Assembly (NCBI GenBank): GCA_959608885.1 | Contig: CAUHSG010000009.1 | Location: 1 to 64,000 of the forward strand | DNA from: an uncultured Coriobacteriia bacterium | GTDB lineage: Bacteria > Actinomycetota > Coriobacteriia > Coriobacteriales > QAMH01 | Direction: 5' to 3' | Length of the DNA: 64,000 bases | Shown: positions 1 to 12,000 of the stretch, piece by piece | Position numbering within the stretch: position 1 is the stretch's first letter | Layout of the letters: the number at the start of each line of letters is the position of its first letter | The notes under the pieces: model-generated | Database searches by the model: none | What the model was told of the DNA's origin: nothing | Seen by the model: the letters and a program-made list of their open reading frames with translations, nothing else | Program-made: the position numbers and the translations under genes

Positions 1-3000
1 GTTATTCACCTGCCCCGTATTCGGCAGCAACCCACAGAAACACCCGAAGAGCCATATAAGAGCACGAACTATACTAAGTGGGATCTCTACCCCAAATGGA
101 CGGCAAGTGGATCGGCGGTCGAATATCAGTCGACATCATTTGTGAAATTCGAGACAAAACAATATAAGTATTTTGATCAGCTCGAGTGGAAAGACCCCGT
201 AGGAGCCGTAGAGGGAAAGTCGTATGCGTATTATGCGAAGGTAGATACGGAAAAGAAATTCGCATTCACAAAGAACTCGAACATAACCTACGCTGATCTC
301 CTTAATGGTATTTACGAGATTTATGGTTCTAGGGTCGACCTGACTTCGAATTTCCTGAATGGCGTCCAGCTGCAGCCGTACGAGATCAAGGAGAACATCA
401 AGTTCACCGTCTCCTTCAACGCTGGCACGGGCGCGACGGGCTCCGCCAAGACCTACACCTACGCTGATTCTTCTGCACTCGCCACGTCCGACGGCACCGC
501 AACGGGTACGCTCCCGGAGGCCGGCTTCACCAAGGCTGGATACGAGTTCAAGGGATGGGCCCTGAACGCATCAGAGACCGATTCAAATAAGATACTTGCT
601 TCTGCAGATGCACTTTCAAAGATACTTACCATTGCCAATAACGGCACGTACAACGTGTACGCCATTTGGGGCGTCAAGTCCTACACCATTAGCTTTGACG
701 GCAACAAGCCGTCTGGTGTCACTGCCAACCCCAGTGGCATTCCCAGCGCAGTTTCCAAGGAATACAACGCAACGTACACCCTGACCGGCACGCCGACGCT
801 CGCGGGTTACCGTTTCAACAAGTGGACCACGGCCGCCGACGGCACCGGTACCTCCTATAACGTCGGTGACGTCATCACCGTGACCGGCGACATCAAGTTG
901 TTTGCTCAGTGGCTCAAGAACCCCACTTTCTCCTATAACACCAACGGCGGCACGGCCTCGGGCCTGCCCCCCGCCACCACCTACGCCCCGAGCGCGAGCG
1001 TGACCATCACGACCGTCAAGCCGTCCCGTACGGGTTACGTGTTTGCCGGCTGGACGACCACGCAGAACTCGAGCACGGGTGGCAAGTACTCCGACGGCAC
1101 CGTCATCGGCGCCCCCACCACGAGTTACACGATGGGCACCACGGACGTCACGATGTACGCCCTGTGGAACCCCATCATCTACTTCAACAGCAACGCACCT
1201 TCCGCCGCACGCACCGACGTGGAGGACATGCCCGCCAACATCGAGGCTGGCATCCCCTATGGCGTGACCTGGACCATCCCCACCTCGTATGCCCCGACGC
1301 TCATCGGCTACACCTTTGACGGTTGGGCGACGAGCGCTGGCGGCGCCAAGGTCACCTCGCTTCCCGCCACGGCCAGCACCACGCTGTACGCGCGCTGGAT
1401 TGCCGCGAGCGGCTACAACGTCATCTTCTACGCTTCGCAGACCGCCACGAGCAAGGGCAGCGCCTACCACACGACGGCTGCCGGCCTGTGGACCGCGGAC
1501 ATCACCAAGCCCGCCACCAACCCGACGAGGCTCGGTTACACCTTCGCCGGCTGGCGCGTCCAGCAGAACGGCGTGAGCGCCACGGGCAACCAGCTCTTCG
1601 CGAGCTCCACCTCGATGAAGTTCTACGAGATGTTCGCCCTGGCCAAGGCCGCCCAGACGGCTCTCGCCAATGGCACCACCAAGACCCTCGAGGTCTTTGC
1701 CGAGTGGACCAAGCTCGGCGAGGTCGAGGTCATCCTCAACCCCAACGGTGGCTCCTATAACAACAAGACCGGCAACACGACGAGCACCGAGCTCAGCGGC
1801 ACCGGCGAGAAGCTCCTCAACGGCAGCTCCTGGACCATCCCGACCAACAAGACCAACCCGACGCGTGCGGGTTACAACTTCAAGGGCTGGAGCGATGGCG
1901 CCGGCAACGTCTACGACGCGGGCGACACCATCAGCAACATCACCACCAACAAGACCCTCACCGCCGTGTGGGAGGGCGCCAAGATCACCTTCACCTTCGA
2001 CAAGGGTGCCACCACCGGCGTCACTGCCCTCAAGGGCTCCGACCCCTACACGATGCAGGGCACCTATGGCAGCCAGATCAACATCCCGGCCGGCAGCACC
2101 GTCTACAGCCGCACGGCCTACACCTTCGGCACCTGGAGCTACAAGCAGGCTTCCGGCCCCGCTGACACCGTTGGCACCGACGCCACCTGGAGCAGCGGCA
2201 GCATCGACGTCTCCAAGTTCGTCATCAGCTGGACCGGCAGCTCCTTTGCCGGCACCCTGACGGGCACCGCCAAGCTCACCGCCGTGTGGACTCCGTTCTC
2301 CTACACCATCGAGTGGAACGCCAACGGCGGCAGCGGCACGACCACCTCCACGGGCGTCAAGGCCGACGCGACGCTCGGCAGCTCCGTTACGGGCAGCCCG
2401 GCCGTGCCCACCACCAACCCGACGCGTGCGGGTTACAAGTTCGACAAGTGGACCCTGGCCACCACGGGCGGCACGCAGGTCGCCAATGGCAACAAGGTCA
2501 GCTCCCTGTGGAACCTCGACGGCCTGGCCAACGGCGCCAAGCTCGTCGCCTACGCGCAGTGGATCGAGGAGAAGGTCAAGATCTCCTTCTCCGAGCCCTT
2601 CGACGGCATCGGCGTCAAGGCCGAGATCGGCTACGGCGACGACGGCAGCCACGTGCCCGCCAGCATCTGGATTGGCAAGGACACGGGCAAGATCTACGCC
2701 AGCAACGCCGACGGTGCCGTGGGTGGCGCCGCCATCACGACCCGCAAGGTCAAGCCGATCAACATCCGCACGGGCTTCGAGTTCTCGAAGTGGGCCAAGG
2801 GCTCCGCGACGGGCGCTGCCCTGGGTGGCGTGTCCGGTGGTGCCCTCACCATCGCCAAGGGTTCCTCCGGCCTGTTCGAGGAAGCGACCTATTACCTGGT
2901 CGTCGCCCCCATCTCCTACAACTACACCGTTCAGTACTGGCAGCAGGACGTGACCGGCTCCGGTTACACGCTCGTGAGTGCCGAGACCGTGTCGAGCGGC

Positions 3001-6000
3001 AAGGCGCCGTTTGGCTACCGTGTCGAGTCCGGCACGGCCGCCAACCAGGACGACAACGCCATGAAGGTCGTCTTCGCGCGCAAGAACTTCACCGGCTTCG
3101 CCTACAGCGCTGCCGTGACGAGCTCGAAGGGCAAGAGCGTCATCGCCTCCATCTCCGACACGGTCGCCAACAACGTCATCGCGCTCTACTACGACCGCGT
3201 GACCAACAACGTCAACATCTCCTACACGGGTGACGTCCCGACGGGCGTGACCTACAGCCCCGCAACCACGACCGGCGTGCGCTACGGCCAGACCGTCACG
3301 GTCACCTGGCCCACGACCATCCCGTCGGGTTACACCTTCGTGCGCTTCAACGTCGTCTCCGGCAACGTCTCGCTGTCGGGCGCGTCGGGCGCCAACCAGA
3401 CCTTCGTCATGGGCACGAGCCCCGTCACGATCAACGGCGTCTGGGAGAAGATCAAGTACAACGTGACCTTCAAGCTCGCCGACGGCGCCGCCGGCAAGAG
3501 CCTCGCCTACGGCTCGAGCCTGGCCAGCACCGACATCCCCACCGCCACGCCCAACAACGCGAGCGCCTACTACTTCAAGGGCTGGCAGATCTTCACGAAC
3601 TGCAGCGTTGCCGGCAACCACGGCTCCGGCACCCCCGGTGCGGTCCTGTCCAAGAACGACATCCTCGGCCTGACCGCCGGCTCCACCAAGTGGACGATCT
3701 CCTCGCACACGGTCTTCGTCGCCTCCTTCGGCGTGTACCGTGCCGTCACCTATAACTCCGGCATGTCGGGCGCCTTTGGCAGCGTCGGCGGCCAGGTGAA
3801 TGCCGACGGCTCCATCTACACGCCGGGTACCGCCTACGACCGCCTCGAGTCCAGCTACGCGCTGCCCGCCTTCGGCTATGGCAACGGCAGGGTCGCCGCG
3901 GGCGTCTTCGACGACGCGACCACCGCGGGCGCCGGCCGCAACGAGAACAACCCCAAGGCCGTCGCCGGCTACAAGTTCAAGGGCTGGACCTGGGCCAACG
4001 GCACCAAGAGCTGCACCGGTTACTATGGTGCGGACCACCTGTTCCACCACACCGGTGGCGACGCACTGCCCACCACGGTCGACGAGGGCTGGACCTTCAC
4101 CGCCGTCTGGGAGAAGACCTGGCAGCAGGTGCACTTCGACACGACCTCGAACCTCACCGGCGTCTCCGGCGCCCCCGCGACTGACGGCGCCTACCATATT
4201 GGCGAGACCGTGACCGTCCCCGTGACCGGTTACCAGGCCGCCGACAACCCGAGCGCCTACACCTTCCTCGGTTGGACGACCGTCAACCCGAGCTCCTACG
4301 TCGCCGGCTCCAGCCCGCTGTACACGATGGCCGCTGGCAAGCAGTTCATCATGACCGCCGGTACCCGCGACACCGCCAAGTACAACCTCAACGCCAACGT
4401 CCGCGACCATGGCGGCTACGGCGTGACTCTGTACCCGATCTTCCGCGAGAACACGATCACCATCACCTATACCTATGCGAACGGTTCCTCCGGCAGGGGC
4501 ACCATCTCCAAGCTCACCGAGACCATCAACATGGCCTCGGGCAGGCCGGATGGCTCCACCGCAAGCGCCAACAACGGTTACAAGTTCGTGCGCTGGTCGA
4601 CCACGCAGGACGGCAACACCGCCGTCAACGCTGCCTGGGTGACTGGTGGCAAGCTCAAGCCGCAGGCCACCGGTGGCGTCTTCGCCAACGTCACCTACTA
4701 CGCCGTCTTCGAGCCCATGCAGTACACCGTCACCTTCAACATCGGCGACGCCTCCAAGGGCAAGTGGAACGACGGCGACACCAACACCACGAAGACCACC
4801 GCCGCCCCGATCACGTACAACACCGCCCTGGGCAGCGCCAACGTGCCCGGCGTGTCCGGCAAGACCGGTTACGGCTTCCTCAAGTGGGTCGACCAGGACG
4901 GCAACTCCTACACCGATCTCTCCAACGTGAAGATCATGAAGGCCATGACGTTCACGGCCCAGTGGGAGGAGCGCTCCGGTTACACGATCGCCTACGTCGT
5001 CAACGGCGGCAAGCCCACCATCAACTCGCACAACACCAAGGCCGACGGTTCCAAGATCAAGTACACCGACGTCCTCAACAACGCCATGGCCGCCGCCGCC
5101 AAGACCATCAAGAAGCAGGGTTACACCTTCGGCGGCTGGTACGTGAAGAGCGACTTCTCCGCCGGCCTCGTCAACACGACGATGACCTTCGCCGAGGGCC
5201 TCGGCCTGGCCGGCACGCCCGTGGGCGACGACGGCACGGCCACCCTCACGCTGCACGCGAAGTGGACGCCGATCGACTTCACCGTGAAGTACGCCCCGAG
5301 CTTCCCGAAGGGCACCTCGCCCTCCATCGCCGACAAGACCCCGGTCCACTGGACCGACACCGGCCTGCTGCCCGCAGCCCCGAACGACGCCCCGAGCATC
5401 GACGGTTACATCTTCAAGGGCTGGAACTCCAAGTCCGACGGCACGGGCATGACCATCACCAATACTACGGACTTCGAGAGCCTGTACCAGAGCCTCAACG
5501 GCACGAGCGCCGACACGGTCAAGACCGTCACGCTCTACGGCATCTGGCAGCAGAAGAAGTTCACCGTCAAGTTCAAGGACGCGGCTGGCAACGACGTCAT
5601 GACGCCGCCGCTCACCAACCTGGACTGGGACGACGAGATCACCTACTACGACTACGTGCCCGCTGGTGGCCCGCAGCGCCTGACCGGTTGGACCTACACC
5701 CCGAAGAACGCGGGTGCCACGGCCCAGACCTGGAACAACCGCGCCCTCAAGCTCAAGGTCTCCCAGCTCGCCGGTGACCCGAACATCGCGAACGGCACCG
5801 AGCTCGTCCTCACCGCCATCCTCGAGAACAACGTGAAGTGGACCATCACCTTCAACAAGGTGAACGTCGACGCCTCCGGTAACCCCGTCGCCGGCTCCAA
5901 GACCTCCGTCGGCACCGAGACGGGCTGGGTCGAGCCGGGCACCGCCATCAACATCGAGAACTTCAACGGCAAGAACTGGATCACCAACTTCGAGTATCCG

Positions 6001-9000
6001 TCCGGCACGAGCGGCGCACGTCGCCCCGCCCTGCTGGGTTACAAGCTCGACAAGACCGCTCTGGACACGAAGCTCACGGGCACCGCGTCCGGCAGCACCA
6101 TCGACTTCGTCGTGTACTTCGTCGAGAAGGTCTTCAACATCAACTACGACCTGGGCAAGGACGCCTTCAACACGCCCGCTCCGCCCAGCGTGACGCAGCC
6201 CGCCCCCAAGCAGGCCGGCTGGAACTCGTCTGATATCCTGCCCGACACCACCCCGGTGTGGGACGGCCACAAGGCCCCGATCTGGCAGTACCAGAAGTCC
6301 GACGGCACCTGGGTCAACGTGCCCGCCGGCTACACGGTTTCGCAGATCGCCAAGAACGACAACGAGGCCACCACGATCATCCTCAAGGCCCTGTGGGAGT
6401 CCGACCTCGTCCGCATCACCTTCACCACCCAGACCGGTGGTACCGCGGCCAACGCCGCCGGCACCTTCAAGGTCGTCGAGGGTGGCAGCAAGTTCCAGGA
6501 CATCGCCGCCGTCGGCGGCACCCCCGAGGTGCTCACCGCCACGGCCAAGGCCGGTTACACCTTCGTCGGCTGGTACAACGTGACCGACGGCACGATGGTC
6601 ACCACCAGCGCGACGCTGACCGTCCCGCAGGTCGCCGGCCAGTACAAGAGCGCAACCTACCAGGCGCAGTTCCGCGCGCTTGACCAGATCACCTACGTGA
6701 TCGAGCACTACTTCGAGAAGCTCGACGGCTCCGGCTACGAGCACAACGCCGCCTACGACGAGACCCGCGGCGGCCAGGAGTTCTCGACCATCAACGCGAG
6801 CGCCGACATGGTGAAGACCGTCAAGGGCTTCACGCAGAAGATGGGCATCACCGGCGAGAAGCTCAAGATCAACTCGCTCGTCGCCGGCGAGGTGCTCAAG
6901 CTCTTCTACAAGCGCAACGAGTTCTCCGTCTCCGTGAGCCCGGTCGCCCCGGGTGCCGACGCCCCCGCGCCGACCCCGAGCCCCGCGTACCCCACGACGG
7001 GCATCACGCAGGCGCACACCACCCATAAGTATGGTGAGGGCCTCATCCTCCCGAGCGTCACCGCTCCCACGGGCTGGACCTTCTCCTGGACCGTCACCTA
7101 CACCGATTCCGACGCTTCCGTGCCGACGCGCGTGACGCTCGCCAACGGCGATCCGTTCACCATGCCCGATGCCGATGTGGCCATCGTGGGCACCTGGAAG
7201 CGCATGCAGTGGAACGTCAACTTCGTGAACGGCCCCGCCGAGAGCGACGGCGTCGAGCACGGCACGGTCGACATCCTTGCCCCGGCAACCCTGCCGTTCA
7301 AGGTCGACCACGGCAAGACCCTCAACGACCCGAACAGCACGGGCAGCGCCGGCAGCGTCAAGACCGTCGCCGACCGCGGCTGGGCCTTCGCCGGCTGGTG
7401 GTACCTCGATGACGCTGGCGTCAAGAAGACCACGCTCGACCCGAGCACCGTCGTCATCAACAAGGACACCACCTTCACCGCCATGTGGGCCCAGACCTTC
7501 TTCGTGGCCTACAACCCGGGCTCCGGCACGGGCAACCACGGCGGCACCGGCTTCACCACGACGATGCCCGGTGGCCAGGACCTCGACATCGACACCGACA
7601 TCAAGCGCGTCCCGCTGCTCATCAGCAACGTCGACCGCACGACCAACGCCCCGGCGGCTGACGGTTACAAGTTCATCGGCTGGTTCTGGAACCACGATGG
7701 CAGCGACTACTACTGGCTCGTCGCCGACGCCGGCAGCTTCGACACGACCGGCCTTGCCGGCACGCGCGTCGACGCCATCGACTTCCTGCTCCGCAGCAAC
7801 GTGACCTTCAACGCCATCTGGGAGGCCATCGAGCAGGACCTCACCTACAAGCTCGACCCGAGTGACATCCCCGCCTCCTCGTGGACGCCGACCGGCTCCA
7901 CGGGCATGACCGGCAACGCCGACTACGTCACCCAGCTGCGCACCGACGCTTCGGGCACCCTGCTCGGCGCCAACGACGTGCGCCGCGAGGGCCACAAGCT
8001 CGCCGGCTGGCAGGTCATCAACCCCGACGGCTCGCGTGGCGCCACGTACATGCCGGGTGCATCCTTCACGATGCCCGCCCGCAACGTGACCCTCATCGCC
8101 GTGTGGGACTTCGAGAGCGTCCAGATCCGCTTCGAGCTCGCTCCGGGCTCCGAGAACCGCGGTACGCTCTCCACCACCGTCGAGAACATCACCGACGCGA
8201 CGCTCGCCAAGCTCAACGGCTCGACCGCGAGCGCCAACTCCGGCTACGTCTTCAAGGGCTGGTACAGCGACCTTGGCTGCACCCAGAAGATCGACGACAG
8301 CCAGATCGAGCCCGTGTACGACAAGTACGGCAAGAAGATCATCGGTTACAAGCTGCGCGCCACCATGCCGGCTGGCGGCTGGGTTCCGACCGTCTTCTAC
8401 GCGGCCTTCGAGACCGGCGCTGCCGAGTACTGGATCGACTACCACATGCAGCAGGCTGACGGTTCCTACAAGGTTCAGCATGCCGTGTTCTACGACGTCA
8501 ACTCCGAGGAGTGGGCTGACGTGACCGACCCGACCAACCCGGCGTACAGCCACCTGCTCGACACGCTCGTGGCCTACAAGGGCTGGGTCTTCAACGAGGA
8601 TGCCCCGGGCTCCGTCCTGCGCGCCCTCGTCGAGGACGGCGTCACGACCCTGCACCTCTTCTACGACCTGCTCGCCTTCAACATCACCTATGACCTGGGC
8701 GAGAAGGATGGCAAGGTTGGCTCCTGGGCAGGCAGCGCCGGCCCCGCGAGCGCGACCGCGACCTCCACGGTCTCCATCCCGAACGCCAAGTTCGAGGGCC
8801 GCACCCTCACGGGCTGGATCCTCAAGTGGACCGATGCCAACGGCGTCGAGCAGACCAAGACCATCGGCGTGGGCGCCAACGCGACCTTCACGATGCCGGT
8901 TGCCGACGTGCTCGCCATCGCCCAGTGGATCGACATCATGGGCGTGACCGTCGAGTACATCAAGCGTGACGGTTCCACCACGGACCTCATCCACACCGAC

Positions 9001-12000
9001 ACCATCGCCAACGTGGGCACGCCGGGCACCAAGTACACGCTCGACTCCAAGAAGGTCGCCCAGTGGCGTCCCGAGGGTTACAAGCTGCCCGCCGGTCCGT
9101 TCACCATCACCGTGAACCTCGACCCGAAGCTCAACGTGATCCGCGTCTACTACGATCGCGTCAAGGACTACTTCATCAAGTTCGAGATGAACGGCGGCAC
9201 GACTGCCGACAACAAGACGTCCGTGACCAAGAACGGTCTGACGCTCGATACCGCCAAGGTCAGCTCCTATGGCCCGGGTACCGACAATGCCAAGCGCATC
9301 GGTTACCGCCTGGCCGCCGACGCCAACAAGCGTTGGAACACCAAGAAGGACATGACCGGCGTGTGGCTGACCGCTGGCATGAGCTACCTCGATGCCGCCA
9401 AGGCCATCTACGGCTCGAAGTACAACGACCTCGACCTCATCAAGCTCGGCATCACCGTGTATGCCAACTGGGAGGAGTACGCTGACTTCCAGGTCAAGTT
9501 CGACCTGAACAACGACCCGACCACCAACAAGAACATCCTGAAGCCCGTCCCCGAGGGACGCGACCCGCAGGGCCCGGCCGACATGAACGGCGTGCACTGG
9601 ACGCAGGAGGGCTTCAACAACAAGGACGCCATCGACGCGGTTCCCAACGGCTACGAGTTTGCCGGCTGGAACACCAAGCGCGACGGCAGCGGCCTCAAGA
9701 TCACGGACTTCACCTCGTACTTCGAGATGTCCAACGCGATCAACCCGAAGGTCGAGCAGGCTTCCATCACGCTGTACGCGCAGTGGAAGGAAATCGTCAT
9801 CAAGATCGAGTACGTTGCCGACGAGGGCGGTACGGTTGACCGCGTGATCGACTACGTGAGCGCCGTCACCGGCAAGCAGACCGACAGCAACTCCTCTGCC
9901 GGCAACCGCCTGCACTCCGTGGCAACGGCCAAGCGCGGCTGGCACTTCGTGGGCTGGGAGCTCTACGACGAGGCCAAGCACGGCAAGATGCTGCGCGCGA
10001 TGGCCGACGTCATGGGCAACCAGTGGGATACCACGCGTGCCGACAACAGCGAGTTCTTCATCATCGAGCCCGATGCCAACGGCCGCCTCTACGAGGCCAA
10101 GTACATCGCCCTGTTCGAGCGTAACCCCGAGGCCCAGGTCGAGTACTTCGACGACCCCGAGGAAGAGGCGCTGGAGCGCTTCGGCACCCCGCACGGCGAG
10201 TACTTCACCACCTCCAAGGGTGGCGACAAGTTCAAGCGCGAGCATCACACGCTCATCGGCTGGAACACCAAGGCCGACGGCACTGGCACCTTCTACAAGC
10301 TGGGCCAGGAGAAGATCGAGATGCCCGAGGCCGGCATGAAGCTCTACGCCCAGTGGGAGATCAACTCCTACGGCGTCACCGTGGGCGACGCCGAGAAGGG
10401 CGGCTCGGTCATCCCGGGTTCGACCGACATCGAGTACGGCGAGAAGCTTCCCGCCGACTTCATCGCGGGCCTCAACCCGCAGCCGAACCCCGGCTGGCAC
10501 CTGAGCGGCTGGAAGTACACGATGACCGACCCCGAGACCGGCGAGGTCACCGAGGGCTTCACCACCGACCTGAGCACGCTCACGGTCAAGGGCCCGATCA
10601 ACATCACCCCGGTCTTCGAGGGTGCTGACCCGATCGTCGACGGCCCGCCGCGCACGGGTGACACCGGCTACGAGTTCGAGCTCCTGCTGGCCGCCCTGTG
10701 GACCGCCCTTGCCGCCGCGATTGGCGCGCTGATCCTGCTGATCGCCGCCCGCCGTCGCCGCGCGCAGGAGGAGGCCGAGGAGATGCTGGCCGCCGAGGCC
10801 GCCGGCGTCTACGGCACGCATGCCGCTGGCTGGGGCGACGCCCGCGCGACGCGCATGCTCGCCGCCAGCGAGTACGGAGCGCACTCGGTGCGCAAGGACG
10901 GCTCGCGCATGACGCGCGCCGAGCTCGCGGCCCAGGAGGCCTGCGAGGACGTGGCGGGTTGCGAGACCCGCGCAGAATACGTGGAGCGCGCGATTGCGTG
11001 CGGTATGGGTGCTCACGCCGTGGCGGCGAGCGCCCTTTCCAGTGACAACGAGCTGCGCACGAGCTGCTGCGGCGCCCATTCGGCGGCCGCCTGCGGCAAG
11101 GGCGCGCATTCGATACCGCTGCTGGCCGACGAGGCCGCCCGTGGCGCCGTGGAGCGCCTGGGCACGACCGAGGGGGCCCATACGGTCTCCAAGGCCGGAG
11201 AGAGCGCGCTGGACCGCCTGGTGGCGGCCTACGGCGCTCACAGCGTGCGCCGCGCCGACGACGGCGTGTGGGAGAGCTTCGCGGCCATCGTGCCGCCTGC
11301 GGCTCCTGCGGCCCCGACGGCTCGCGAGCGCATGGCGGCCGCGGTGCGTGGCATGAGGCCGCGTGTGAGCGGCGCCGGTGCGCACGAGGTGGCGGCGGTG
11401 GCTGCGGGAGTGGGACAAGCGTCCCTGGGACAAGTGTCCCACCGCGAAACCCAGCAGGTGGGACACTTGTCCCAGGGACGCTTGTCCCACTCCGCCATCC
11501 AGACGGCCGCGATCTACGCGTGGCTGTGCACCGAGACGCGCGAGATGGACGGCTTCGTGGCCTACGTGGCACCGAAACCGGTCGACGCGCGCGCGGCAAA
11601 ACGCATGCGCAAGCGTGCAAATGTTCGCGAACTCGCAGGTCACGTGGGTGCTGGTGTGCCCGTGACCGGGCAAACCAGACAAAAGGTGCCAGGCACCAAT
11701 TGTCTGGTCGCTGCGGTTGGGGCGTCCTCGCACGAGATCGAGATGCCACAACCATCGCTTGTTCCTTCCGCCGCGCAAGCCGCGGCTGCATCAGAGCCAC
11801 GCTTCGGATCAAGAACGCGCTTCGCATTGGGGCTGCCATCGGTGGCCTTGGCTGCGTGTTTGGCGATTTTTGGCGTCGGCGCGCATATGTCACCGTCGGT
11901 GGCAATGGCAAGTGAGATTTCGGGCTCTGGAGGCGGCGCTTCCGGGGTCGTTTCGGCCGTTTTAGGCGACAATTCCGCCAGCGGCGTGTCTTCAGAGGGG

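Noticed and set aside
616..11778. Very long open frame on the - strand, opposite the giant surface gene
   Set aside because: It mirrors the GC-rich codon pattern of the + strand gene, has no start signal or domain, and the + strand product has clear InlB repeats.
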